DNA of 64,000 bases from the NCBI RefSeq assembly GCF_015711605.1, contig NZ_JABTEZ010000002.1:1798001-1862000 (forward strand), written 5' to 3'. The notes below the pieces were generated by a model. That model worked only from the letters and a program-made list of their open reading frames with translations, made no database searches and was not told the DNA's origin. Below are positions 40,965 through 48,895 of this stretch, one piece after another. Numbering within the stretch: position 1 is the first letter of the stretch; each line of letters begins with the position of its first letter. This DNA is from Planomonospora sp. ID67723 (GTDB lineage Bacteria > Actinomycetota > Actinomycetes > Streptosporangiales > Streptosporangiaceae). Made by a program: the position numbers and the translations under genes.

Positions 40965-41003
40965 GCCGTACGGCTCGTTGCGGGAGCGCGCGAGCCGTAC
41001 GGC
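40965..41003 (+). terminator. Intercistronic hairpin after the binding-protein gene
   Basis: A 13-bp perfect stem (GCCGTACGGCTCG, 40965-40977, with its complement at 40991-41003) and a 13-base loop, between the binding-protein gene and the oxidoreductase gene of the same operon. It could be a partial terminator or an RNA-stabilising element that keeps binding-protein mRNA abundant. Confidence 0.7.
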
Positions 41004-41022
41004 GCACCATCGGGGAGAAGAG

Positions 41023-42309
41023 ATGAGATACGCATTCGTCGGGCTCGGCCACCGCGCCCAGATGTACGTCGACGCGCTGCTCGGCGACTGGCGGGACACC
41101 GGCACCGTCGTCGCCCTGTGCGACGCCAACCGGACCCGCATGGACTTCTACGCCGAGCGGATCGGCGCGCCGGTGCCCTGCTTCGCGCCGGACGACTTCG
41201 AGAAGATGCTCGAACTGTGCGACGCGGTGGTCGTCGCCACCGTGGACGCCACGCACGCCCACTACGTCGTCGCGGCGCTGGAGGCGGGCAAGCGCGTCAT
41301 CGTGGAGAAGCCGCTGACGACCGACGCCGAGGGGTGCGCCGCGATCGCCGCCGCCGCCGAGCGGAGCACCGGCTCCCTGGTCGTCACCTTCAACTACCGC
41401 TACTCGCCCCGCAACTCCGCGGTCCGCCGCCTCATCATGGACGGCGCGATCGGCGAGATCACCTCCGTGCACTTCGACTGGGCGCTGGACACCATCCACG
41501 GCGCCGACTACTTCCGCCGCTGGCACCGCGACAAGGCCAGCTCCGGAGGCCTGCTGGTGCACAAGTCCACCCACCACTTCGACCTGGTCAACTGGTGGCT
41601 GGCGGCCACGGCGGAGAGCGTGTACGCCCAGGGAGACCTGCGCTTCTACGGCGCGGAGAACGCCAAGGCCCGCGGCCTCGACCCGCGGCCCGAGCGCGGC
41701 CAGGGCGCACCGGGCCTCGGCACCGACCCGTTCATCCTGGACATCTCCGCCGACCCCCGGCTCAAGCGCCTCTACCTGGACGCCGAGCACGAGGACGGCT
41801 ACATCCGCGACCAGGACGTCTTCGCCGAGGGCGTCACCATCGAGGACAACATGGCGGTCCTGGTCCGTTACGACAACCGGGCTGTGCTCACCTACTCGCT
41901 CAACGCGCACGCGCCCTACGAGGGCTACCGTGTCGTCTTCAACGGCACCGGCGGGCGGATCGAACTGGAGGTGTGCGAGCGGGCCTGGACTCCGCCGCAC
42001 GCAGCGATCGACCCGACCGCGGCCTCCAAGGAGCACGCGGCGGGCGCCTGGGAGAAGCTCACCCTGCACCAGCACTGGCAGGAGGCCCGGGAGATCCCGA
42101 TCGAGCAGGGCGAGGGCGGTCACGGCGGCGGCGACCGGCTGCTGCTGGACGACGTCTTCCGCGGGCCCGGCGACGACCCGCTGGCCCGGCAGGCCGGCTA
42201 CCTCGACGGGATCCGCAGCGTCATGGTCGGAGCCTCGGCCAACGAGTCCATCCGTACCGGCCGGCCCGTCCACCTGACCGACGGCGGCACCCGCATGTCG
42301 GACCGCTGA
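41023..42309 (+). CDS. Gfo/Idh/MocA family oxidoreductase
   Basis: 428 residues. NAD-binding N-terminus R-Y-A-F-V-G-L-G-H-R-A (about 2-12), then V-V-V-A-T-V-D-A-T-H, V-I-V-E-K-P-L-T and the C-terminal substrate domain with F-N-Y-R-Y-S-P-R-N and H-K-S-T-H-H-F-D-L-V-N-W. These enzymes act on sugars, inositols or glycosides. GGGGAG lies upstream of the ATG at 41023, which is chosen over the longer frame. It is third in the importer operon, so it probably handles an imported sugar or glycoside. Confidence 0.9.
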   Translation: MRYAFVGLGHRAQMYVDALLGDWRDTGTVVALCDANRTRMDFYAERIGAPVPCFAPDDFEKMLELCDAVVVATVDATHAHYVVAALEAGKRVIVEKPLTTDAEGCAAIAAAAERSTGSLVVTFNYRYSPRNSAVRRLIMDGAIGEITSVHFDWALDTIHGADYFRRWHRDKASSGGLLVHKSTHHFDLVNWWLAATAESVYAQGDLRFYGAENAKARGLDPRPERGQGAPGLGTDPFILDISADPRLKRLYLDAEHEDGYIRDQDVFAEGVTIEDNMAVLVRYDNRAVLTYSLNAHAPYEGYRVVFNGTGGRIELEVCERAWTPPHAAIDPTAASKEHAAGAWEKLTLHQHWQEAREIPIEQGEGGHGGGDRLLLDDVFRGPGDDPLARQAGYLDGIRSVMVGASANESIRTGRPVHLTDGGTRMSDR

Positions 42310-42312
42310 GTC

Positions 42313-43452
42313 GTGCCGTCCGACTCCGCTTCTGCCGGAGAGCCGCGCCGCCTGCGGCACCTCGGAGAGTTCTCCGCTCTCGCCGGGATCGCCGCGGCGC
42401 AGCGCGGGTTGTTCCCCCCGCCCGGTCCCGGGCTGCGCGAGCGGGCACGCGACCTGCTGGGCGTCCTCGAGCTGACCGCGGCGGACGTGCGCACCGAGCG
42501 GACCTGGAAGGCGGGCGAGCTGTCCGGGGAGGAGGTCTCCTGGGACGTCGGGTTCGGCCCCAGGACCCGCGCCTACGTGCTGCGCCCCCGCGAGGCGGGC
42601 GACGCGGTGCTGCCGGGAGTCCTCGCGCTGCACTGCCACGCCGGGATGAAGTGGGCGGGCAAGGAGAAGATCGCCGACGGCCCGGAAGGCCACTCCGCCG
42701 AAGTGGCCCGGCTGCGGACCGCGCTCTACGACGGCAGGGCCTGGGCCGGGGAACTGGCCGCGCGCGGGTTCACCGTACTGGTGCCCGACGTGCTGGGCTG
42801 GGGCAGCCGCAGGATCCCGCTCGCCGACATGCCGGAGAACGTGCGCGGGAACCCCGAGCCCGGGGTGGGTGAGGCCGACCGCTACGACGCCGCGGCCGCC
42901 CGGCACGAGCACGTGCTGGCCAAGTACTGCACCGTGCTCGGCACCTCGTACGCGGGCGTCGTCGCGGGTGAGGACCTGGCCGCGGCCGCCTATCTGCGTT
43001 CCCGCCCCGACACCGGGCCCGTCGGCTGCGCCGGGCTGTCCGGCGGCGGCCTGCGCGCGGCCCTGCTCGGCGCCTTCGATCCCGGCATGGCGGCGGTCGC
43101 CGTGATCGCGATGGTCTCCTCCTACCGTGACCTGCTGGACGGGTACGTCGCGAGTCACACCTGGATGTTGTACCCTCCGGGCCTGTCAAGGCTGTGCGAC
43201 CTGCCCGACCTGGTGGCCTGCGCGGCCCCCCGGCCGTTGCTGGTCTGGTACGGCGAGCGCGACGCGATCCTTCCGGCGGACGGGATGCGTCGTGCCCATG
43301 CGATGATCACGGCACATTACCGGCGGGCCCCGGCGGGCTACACGGGCGTGTTCGCCGACACGGGGCACTGCTTCGGCATCCCGGCTCAGGAGCGGGTCTT
43401 CGGCTGGCTCGCCCGCCACTTGAGAGCAGATGGAGGTGTGCCATGGCGGTGA
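42313..43452 (+). CDS. Alpha/beta-hydrolase (acetyl xylan esterase/dienelactone hydrolase-like)
   Basis: 379 residues with a long N-terminal extension. The core shows V-L-A-L-H-C-H-A-G, G-F-T-V-L-V-P-D-V-L-G-W-G, the nucleophile elbow C-A-G-L-S-G-G-G, V-W-Y-G-E-R-D-A-I-L-P (Asp) and D-T-G-H-C-F-G-I (His). No signal peptide, so cytosolic. The context suggests deacylation of an imported pectin fragment. The GTG is three bases after the previous stop and the end overlaps the lacI2 start by 10 bases. Confidence 0.82.
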   Translation: MPSDSASAGEPRRLRHLGEFSALAGIAAAQRGLFPPPGPGLRERARDLLGVLELTAADVRTERTWKAGELSGEEVSWDVGFGPRTRAYVLRPREAGDAVLPGVLALHCHAGMKWAGKEKIADGPEGHSAEVARLRTALYDGRAWAGELAARGFTVLVPDVLGWGSRRIPLADMPENVRGNPEPGVGEADRYDAAAARHEHVLAKYCTVLGTSYAGVVAGEDLAAAAYLRSRPDTGPVGCAGLSGGGLRAALLGAFDPGMAAVAVIAMVSSYRDLLDGYVASHTWMLYPPGLSRLCDLPDLVACAAPRPLLVWYGERDAILPADGMRRAHAMITAHYRRAPAGYTGVFADTGHCFGIPAQERVFGWLARHLRADGGVPWR

Positions 43453-44007
43453 CGATCAGGGATGTGGCGCGGGCGTCGGGGGTGCATGTCTCGACGGTGT
43501 CGCGGACGTTTTCGGCGCCGCATCTGGTGAATGCGGAGACGCGGAACCGGGTGCTGGCGGTGGCGGAGGGGTTGGGGTATCGGCCGAATCGGGCGGCGCG
43601 GGCGTTGACGACGGGGCGGACGCACAATCTGGGGTTGATCGTGGCGGATATCGCCAATCCGTTCTTTCCTCCGTTGATCAAGGCGGCGCAGGCGCAGGCG
43701 CGGGAGCGGGATTATCACGTGTTCGTGGCCGATACCGATGAGGATCCGGTGTTGGAGCAGGAGTTGATCGAGATGTTGTGCAAGCAGGTGGACGGGGTGT
43801 TGTTGTGCAGTCCGCGGTTGTCGAACCGGGTGATCGAGCGGCTTCGGGCGCAGGTGCCGTTTGTGGTGGTGAACCGTCGGGTGAAGGGGTTGGCGACGGT
43901 GTTGATGGATGTGGGTCAGGGGGTGCGGGCGGCGGTGGGTCATCTGGCGGGGTTGGGTCATCGGCGGGTGGCGTTGTTGTCGGGGCCGGCCGGCTCGTGG
44001 ACCAGCG
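43432..44007 (+). repeat. 576-bp exact duplicate, lacI2 copy
   Basis: Second copy of 35474-36049. Both boundaries are sharp: the base before the ribosome site and the base after codon 188 differ between copies. In this copy the tract begins inside the end of the esterase gene. Confidence 0.95.
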
Positions 44008-44462
44008 AGGAGATGCACGCCGCCGCCACCGCCGCCGCGGCCGAGTTCGGCGTCGAGCTGATGCTCCAGGGCCCGAACGAGCCGAACGAGCAGGGCGGGC
44101 TGGCGGCGGCGTCCGCGGTCGCCGGGTCGGGGGTGAGCGGGGTGTTGTGCTACAACGACCTGGTCGCGCTGGGCCTGATCGAGGGGCTGCGTGAGCGCGG
44201 TCTGGACGTGCCCGGCGACGTGAGTGTGATCGGCGTCGACGACAGCCTGCCGGCCCGGTTGAACAGGCCGAAGCTGACGACGATCACGATGCCGACCGCG
44301 GCCGCCGGGCGGATGGCGGTCGACCTGCTGCTGGCGGCCGTCAACGCCGGGGACTCGGAGACGCCGGCGCTGGCCCGGCTGGAGACCAACCTCGTCGTGC
44401 GCGAGTCCACCGGGGCGGTGGATCGGGTCGCCGGTGCGGCCCAGCCGAGCCTGCGCGGGTAA
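43443..44462 (+). CDS. LacI family transcriptional regulator 2
   Basis: 339 residues. The DNA-binding domain and the first half of the effector domain (1-188) are identical to LacI 1. The following segment (E-E-M-H-A-A-A-T-A-A-A-A-E-F-G-V-E-L) is unique, then shared blocks resume (G-V-L-C-Y-N-D-L-V-A-L-G). The last 15 residues are an unshared tail. It is the last gene of the importer operon. Same operator, different ligand pocket is the natural reading; heterodimers with LacI 1 are possible. Confidence 0.92.
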   Translation: MAVTIRDVARASGVHVSTVSRTFSAPHLVNAETRNRVLAVAEGLGYRPNRAARALTTGRTHNLGLIVADIANPFFPPLIKAAQAQARERDYHVFVADTDEDPVLEQELIEMLCKQVDGVLLCSPRLSNRVIERLRAQVPFVVVNRRVKGLATVLMDVGQGVRAAVGHLAGLGHRRVALLSGPAGSWTSEEMHAAATAAAAEFGVELMLQGPNEPNEQGGLAAASAVAGSGVSGVLCYNDLVALGLIEGLRERGLDVPGDVSVIGVDDSLPARLNRPKLTTITMPTAAAGRMAVDLLLAAVNAGDSETPALARLETNLVVRESTGAVDRVAGAAQPSLRG

Positions 44463-44468
44463 CGGGCG

Positions 44469-44483
44469 GCACCCGCCGGGTGC
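44469..44483. terminator. Short hairpin between convergent genes
   Basis: GCACCC-GCC-GGGTGC, five bases before the stop codon of the convergent SMP-30-like gene. Confidence 0.5.
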
Positions 44484-44487
44484 TACG

Positions 44488-45477
44488 TCAGTGCTTCCGC
44501 AGGGTGAAGGTGTCGGTGGTGATGCCGGCGAACAGCAGGTCCAGCCGGCCGCTCAGCACGTGGACCGACCCGTCGGGCCGCACGGCGGCGGTGGTCGGGG
44601 CCTGGTCGGGCCAGGCCCGCTCGCCGGTCACCGTGGCGCGTGACCAGCCGGCCGAGGGCCGGACGGTGAAGACCGCGTCGGTCCCGGACGCGGCGACCTT
44701 GTTGGTCACCACCACCAGTGAGCCGTCGCGCCGCAGCACGATGCCGTCGGCGCCGGGCAGCGCCCGGTCGAGCCGAACCTGCCGCAGCGCGCCGGGCCGT
44801 CGCACCGGGACCCGCCACAGCGTGCCGTCGTCGTATTTGCCGATCAGCAGGTGCCCGTCCCGCCAGGCGATGCCGTTGGCGCCGAAGCCGTCGCCGCCGC
44901 TGAGCCGCCGGTCACGCAGGAGGACCGAGGCCTCGCCCCGCGTCGGGACCCGGTAGACGATGGGCGCGAAGGAGTCGGTGACGTACACCGTGCCGTCGGG
45001 CGCGACCGCCAGGTCGTTGGCGAAGTGCCGCGCGCTGTCGCCGGCGACCTCGGCGAGATCGACGTAGCCGGTCCGCCGGCCCGACGCCAGGTCGTAGATC
45101 CCCAGGCCGGCGAGGCGCCCCTGGGTGCCGGGGGAGGTCCGCACGCCCATTCCGGGGTCGGCATTGGCGACCAGGAGCCTGCGCCGGGCGGCGTCCACCT
45201 GGATGCCGATGGCGGAGATCAGCGCCGGGTCGTCCACCAGAGTGCGGACCGAGCCGTCCGGCCGCACGACCGACACGGTCCCGTGCCGCAGGGAGCTGAC
45301 GAGGTAGGCGCCGCGGGTCGGGTCGTAGGCCACGCCCTCCGGGTGCAGGCTCGGCGCCCGGCCCTCGATGACGTCGGGCGTGGCGGCCGAGGCCGCCGGC
45401 GCCGGGGCGAGGACGGACGCGAGGGCCGCCGCGGTCAGGATGGTCTTCAACCGGCGCCGGGCAGAGATGCTGGGCAC
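44488..45477 (-). CDS. Secreted SMP-30/gluconolactonase-like beta-propeller protein
   Basis: About 329 residues. A signal peptide (L-K-T-I-L-T-A-A-A-L-A-S-V-L-A-P-A-P-A-A-S-A) is followed by a six-bladed propeller pattern: H-P-E-G-V-A-Y-D-P-T, F-A-N-D-L-A-V-A-P-D-G-T-V-Y-V-T-D-S and F-G-A-N-G-I-A-W-R-D-G. This is the SMP-30/LRE family; members include lactonases, but many secreted ones have unknown roles. The GTG at 45477 has AAAGGA upstream. It is divergent from the XRE regulator gene and not obviously part of the pectin locus. Confidence 0.82.
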   Translation of the reverse strand: MPSISARRRLKTILTAAALASVLAPAPAASAATPDVIEGRAPSLHPEGVAYDPTRGAYLVSSLRHGTVSVVRPDGSVRTLVDDPALISAIGIQVDAARRRLLVANADPGMGVRTSPGTQGRLAGLGIYDLASGRRTGYVDLAEVAGDSARHFANDLAVAPDGTVYVTDSFAPIVYRVPTRGEASVLLRDRRLSGGDGFGANGIAWRDGHLLIGKYDDGTLWRVPVRRPGALRQVRLDRALPGADGIVLRRDGSLVVVTNKVAASGTDAVFTVRPSAGWSRATVTGERAWPDQAPTTAAVRPDGSVHVLSGRLDLLFAGITTDTFTLRKH

Positions 45478-45586
45478 GAGATGTCCTTTCGTTCCAGATC
45501 GGAGGTCGTGTGACCACCCTGGCCGCCGCGCGCGGGGGCTGACAGATCCCCTCGATACTGTTAGTGCGACTACCAGGGAGCCGCGG

Positions 45587-46501
45587 ATGAACGAGGTGCG
45601 CCGGACGGCGCCGGTGGGCGAGGTGCGCCGGACGGCGCCGGTGGGCGAGGTGCGCCGGACGGCGCCGGTGGAGGAGGTGCGCCGGACGGCGCTGGCGAAC
45701 TTCCTGCGGACGCGGCGCGCCGGGCTGACACCGCAGGAGGTGGGCCTGGCGCCGGGGTTGCGCCGCCGGGCGCCCGGGTTGCGCCGGGAGGAGGTGGCGC
45801 TGCTGTCGGGTGTGGGGATCACCTGGTACACCTGGCTGGAGCAGGGCCGTGACATCAACCCGTCGCCGGAGGTGCTCGCGGCCATCGCGCGGACCCTCAG
45901 GCTCGACGACGCGGCGACGGGCTACCTGTTCCGCATGGCGGGGCAGCAGCCGCCGGAGGGGCCGGCGGGATCGGGCGATGTGTCCGGGCACCTGCTGGAT
46001 CTGATCCACGCCCAGGACCCCGCCCCCGCCGTCATCATGGACGGCTGCTGGGACCTGCGCGCCTGGAACGCCGCCGCCGACGCGCTCTACCGCTACTCCG
46101 ACCAGTCCCCGGAGGACCGCAACGTCGCCTGGCTGATGTTCGCCTCCCCGGACATCCGCGTGTTCACGGTGGGCTGGGAGCACCATGCCCGGCGGATGCT
46201 GGGGGAGCTGAGGGAGAGCTTCGCGCGCCGCCCCGACGAGCGGATGGCCCGCCTGCTGGCGCGGTTGCGCGGGCGGTTCCCGGAGGCGGACGCCTGGCTC
46301 GACGAGCGTGAGGTCAGCCGCCGGGCCGGCGGCATCACCAAGGAGATCCGGCACCCCGAGGCGGGCACGCTGCTGCTGAACCAGATCGTCCTCCACCCCG
46401 CGGAGGCCCCGGATCTGCAGGTGGTGATCCTCCAGCCGCTTGCCGGGACGCCGACGGACCTCCGCCTCGCCGGTCTGGCGGCGCCGCGGTCCCGGCGCTA
46501 G
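45587..46501 (+). CDS. XRE-family regulator with MmyB-like ligand domain
   Basis: 304 residues. After an N-terminal repeat (E-V-R-R-T-A-P-V-G three times and a fourth partial) comes L-A-N-F-L-R-T-R-R-A-G-L-T-P, R-R-A-P-G-L-R-R-E-E-V-A-L-L-S-G-V-G-I-T-W-Y-T-W-L-E-Q-G-R. This is the classic helix-turn-helix of the actinobacterial regulators often divergent from dehydrogenases or transporters. The C-terminal part has the MmyB-type ligand-binding domain (W-N-A-A-A-D-A-L, L-N-Q-I-V-L-H-P). GGGAG lies 6 nt before the ATG. Confidence 0.9.
   Translation: MNEVRRTAPVGEVRRTAPVGEVRRTAPVEEVRRTALANFLRTRRAGLTPQEVGLAPGLRRRAPGLRREEVALLSGVGITWYTWLEQGRDINPSPEVLAAIARTLRLDDAATGYLFRMAGQQPPEGPAGSGDVSGHLLDLIHAQDPAPAVIMDGCWDLRAWNAAADALYRYSDQSPEDRNVAWLMFASPDIRVFTVGWEHHARRMLGELRESFARRPDERMARLLARLRGRFPEADAWLDEREVSRRAGGITKEIRHPEAGTLLLNQIVLHPAEAPDLQVVILQPLAGTPTDLRLAGLAAPRSRR
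45593..45694 (+). repeat. Intragenic tandem repeat, 27-bp unit
   Basis: Three 27-bp units (45593, 45620, 45647) and a partial fourth (45674-45694) encode E-V-R-R-T-A-P-V-G/E at the N-terminus of the XRE regulator. The last unit grades into the normal start of the family (E-V-R-R-T-A-L-A-N-F-L), so the repeat is an in-frame expansion of the native N-terminus. Confidence 0.9.
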
Positions 46502-46514
46502 ACCGCGAAACAGT

Positions 46515-46532
46515 CCGAACACTTCTGTTCGG
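46515..46532. promoter_or_regulatory. TetR-type operator O1 of the MFS operon
   Basis: CCGAACA-CTTC-TGTTCGG, a perfect 7-4-7 inverted repeat, 36 bp centre to centre from the larger palindrome downstream. Same core as the site before the MBL gene at 24138. Confidence 0.82.
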
Positions 46533-46541
46533 TTTATGTTA

Positions 46542-46577
46542 CCTTCTAACCCGAACACATCTGTTCGGGTTAGAAGG
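46542..46577. promoter_or_regulatory. 36-bp palindrome O2 overlapping the MFS ribosome site
   Basis: Arms of 16 bases (46542-46557 and 46562-46577) are perfectly complementary around CATC. The core CCGAACA-CATC-TGTTCGG is the shared TetR operator. The outer part contains TTCTAAC and its complement. The right arm ends in AGAAGG, part of the AAGGAG ribosome site of the MFS gene. In RNA it would fold into a 16-bp hairpin covering that site. Confidence 0.85.
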
Positions 46578-46585
46578 AGATCCTT

Positions 46586-48022
46586 GTGGCTCACTCCACG
46601 GCTCATCCCGAGGCGACCCCTCACCACCCCCCGGCCGGCTCCCGCCGCTGGCCGGCCCTGGCCGTACTGTGCCTCGCGCAGTTCATGGTGATCCTCGACA
46701 TCACTGTGGTGAACATCGCCCTGCCCGCCGTCGGCGCCGACCTGTCCCTCGACCGGTCCGCCGCGACCTGGGTCGTCACCGCCTACACGCTCTGCTTCGG
46801 CGGCCTGATGCTGCTCGGCGGCCGGCTGTCGGACCTGTACGGCCGCCGCCGGATCTTCCTGGCGGGCCTGGTCGTGTTCACACTGGCCTCGCTGGTGGCG
46901 GGCCTGACCGGCTCCGGCCCGGTGCTCATCGCCGCGCGGGCCGCCCAGGGCGCGGGCGCCGCGCTGCTGTCGCCGTCGGCGCTGTCGATCGTGACCACCA
47001 CCTTCCACGGTCCCGAGCGGCACCGCGCACTCGGCGTGTGGGCGGCGATCGGCGGAGGTGGCGCGGCCGCGGGCGTCCTGATCGGCGGAGTGCTCACCTC
47101 GGGTCCCGGCTGGCAGTGGGTGTTCTTCGTCAACGTCCCGGTCGGCGTGCTTGTCGCCGCGGTACTGCCCCGCCTGGTGGCCGCGGGTCCGGCGACGGCC
47201 TCCGGCGGACGCCTGGACCTGCCCGGCGCGGCACTGGTCACCGCGGCGACGGCGGCGGCCGTCTACGGCCTGGTCCGGGCCGGGGACACCGGCTGGAGCG
47301 ATCCGTGGACCCTTGCCGCGCTGGGCGCCGGGCTGGTCCTGGCCGGGGTCTTCGCCGCGGTCGAGCGGCGTGCTCCGGCGCCGCTGGTCCGGCTCGAACT
47401 GCTCGCCCGGCGCCCGGTCGTCGCCGGCAACGTCGTCATGCTGGCCGCGTCCGGGCTGCTGCTGGCGGCCTTCTTCCTCACCTCCCAGTACCTGCAGCGC
47501 GTCGCGGGCCTGTCCGCCCTGGAGACCGGCCTGGCGTTCCTGCCGGTGGCCGTCGCCACGGTGATCGGCGCCCACCTCGGCGCCCGCCTGGTCGTCCGGG
47601 TCGGCGGCCGGGTCGTCGCCGTCCTCGCCTTCGCTCTCACCGCCGCCGGGATGGCGCTGCTGTCGCGCCTGCCGGTACGGCCCGACGTGCTGGTCGACGT
47701 GGAGCCCGGGTTCGCGCTGGCCGCCCTGGGACTCGGCGCCGCGTTCGTCACCGCCACCACCACCGCCATGGCCCACGTCGCCCGCCACGAGGCCGGTGTC
47801 GTGTCGGGGCTGGTCAACACCGGACACGAGCTGGGGGCCGGCCTCGGCGTCGCGGTCATCTCCACCCTCGCCGCGACCGGTGTCGGCGCCGCGCAGGCCG
47901 GCGGATTCGCCGACGCCTACCGGGCGGCGGCGATCGGCGCGGCCGCCGTCGCGGTGATCGCCGCGGTGGTCCTGCCCAAGGGACGGCCTCCGGCGACCGA
48001 CGGTCCGATCTTCGCCCACTGA
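46586..48022 (+). CDS. MFS drug-efflux transporter (DHA2 family, 14-TM)
   Basis: 478 residues with about 14 hydrophobic helices. Motif D1 L-D-I-T-V-V-N-I-A-L-P, motif A G-G-R-L-S-D-L-Y-G-R-R-R-I-F and motif C-like G-V-W-A-A-I-G-G-G-G-A-A-A-G-V-L-I-G-G identify a DHA2 multidrug exporter using proton-motive force. The GTG at 46586 follows AAGGAGA. It is co-transcribed with the TetR gene 20 bases downstream and controlled by the palindromes upstream. Natural substrate unknown. Confidence 0.93.
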   Translation: MAHSTAHPEATPHHPPAGSRRWPALAVLCLAQFMVILDITVVNIALPAVGADLSLDRSAATWVVTAYTLCFGGLMLLGGRLSDLYGRRRIFLAGLVVFTLASLVAGLTGSGPVLIAARAAQGAGAALLSPSALSIVTTTFHGPERHRALGVWAAIGGGGAAAGVLIGGVLTSGPGWQWVFFVNVPVGVLVAAVLPRLVAAGPATASGGRLDLPGAALVTAATAAAVYGLVRAGDTGWSDPWTLAALGAGLVLAGVFAAVERRAPAPLVRLELLARRPVVAGNVVMLAASGLLLAAFFLTSQYLQRVAGLSALETGLAFLPVAVATVIGAHLGARLVVRVGGRVVAVLAFALTAAGMALLSRLPVRPDVLVDVEPGFALAALGLGAAFVTATTTAMAHVARHEAGVVSGLVNTGHELGAGLGVAVISTLAATGVGAAQAGGFADAYRAAAIGAAAVAVIAAVVLPKGRPPATDGPIFAH

Positions 48023-48042
48023 GCAGGCCGTACGCTTGCCCC

Positions 48043-48663
48043 ATGGCCACCGACCACACCGGCGTCGTCCCCGGCGCCGGCTCCCGCACCCGGCGCCGGG
48101 CCGATGCCGAGCGGAGCATCACCGCCATCGTCGAAGCCGCTCTCGTCGCCTTCCGCAGCGACGCCGACGCCACCATGGCCGACATCGCCCGCACCGCCGG
48201 AGTCGGCCGGGTCACCCTCTACAGCCACTTCCCCTCCCGGGAGGAGCTGCTCGAAGAGGTGATGGCTCGCGCCATCGAGGACGTGCGCGCCGTCCTGGCG
48301 GCCGTCCCGGTGGAGGGCCCGCCCGCCAGGGATGCGCTGGCCGGGGTGGTCCGCTCGTGCTGGCAGGTCCTGGACCGCTACCGGAGTCTGCACGCCGCGG
48401 CCGTCCGCGTCCTCGGCCCGGAGCGCATGCGTGCCCGGCACGACGAGCCGCTGGCCACCATCGGCGCGCTGGTCGAGCGGGGGCAGCACGACGGCACCAT
48501 CCGCGCCGACCTCCCGCGCGACTGGCTGGTCGCCACCGTCTACAGCCTCCTGCACGCCGCCGCCTCCGAGACCGAGGCCGGCAGGCTCTCCCCGGGCGAC
48601 GCCGCGGGCGTCCTGGAGGCGACGGTGGTCTCCGCGCTCTCTCCGGCCCCGGCCGCCGGGTGA
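48043..48663 (+). CDS. TetR family transcriptional regulator
   Basis: 206 residues. The N-terminal helix-turn-helix is I-T-A-I-V-E-A-A-L-V-A-F ... M-A-D-I-A-R-T-A-G-V-G-R-V-T-L-Y-S-H-F-P-S-R-E-E-L-L. The C-terminal part is the usual helical ligand-binding domain. It is second in the MFS operon, so it probably represses its own operon through the CGAACA-N4-TGTTCG sites, and perhaps the MBL gene 22 kb away through the matching site. Confidence 0.92.
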   Translation: MATDHTGVVPGAGSRTRRRADAERSITAIVEAALVAFRSDADATMADIARTAGVGRVTLYSHFPSREELLEEVMARAIEDVRAVLAAVPVEGPPARDALAGVVRSCWQVLDRYRSLHAAAVRVLGPERMRARHDEPLATIGALVERGQHDGTIRADLPRDWLVATVYSLLHAAASETEAGRLSPGDAAGVLEATVVSALSPAPAAG

Positions 48664-48860
48664 GATCCGGGCCGCCTCCCGCGCCCGGTGATCCGGGCCC
48701 GCGGCCGGACGCAGGGCCGAAGGTCCTGCCGGGAGGCGTCCTCCGATCCGGGTCCCGCCGTCCCCTTCGCTGATCCACCGAGCCCGTGGAAGACGGCGTT
48801 CCCCCGCCTGAGTGCGGGGAGCGACTCCGATCATATTTCATGCAAAGCCAGTAGGTAATG
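48664..48860. other. Intergenic region after tetR
   Basis: No gene supported. The distal part turns A+T-rich (around 48825-48860) just before the promoter of the sulfur operon. Confidence 0.5.
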
Positions 48861-48889
48861 TTGACTTTGTGACGGCAGGGTCGTAGGTT
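48861..48889 (+). promoter_or_regulatory. Vegetative promoter of the sulfur operon
   Basis: TTGACT (48861-48866), exactly 17 bases, TAGGTT (48884-48889). The expected start point falls at about 48896, the first base of the leader-peptide ATG, so the leader would be translated without a 5' untranslated region. Confidence 0.75.
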
Positions 48890-48895
48890 CGAGTC

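Noticed and set aside
35474-44007. Composite transposon formed by the two identical 576-bp tracts around the importer operon
   Set aside because: The tracts are direct coding repeats that begin and end inside lacI genes, with no terminal inverted repeats or transposase; gene conversion or duplication explains them better.
44912-48019. 1,035-codon minus-strand open frame
   Set aside because: Shadow of the MFS, XRE and SMP-30-like genes in high-GC DNA; sequence is repetitive Gly/Arg/Gln without domains.
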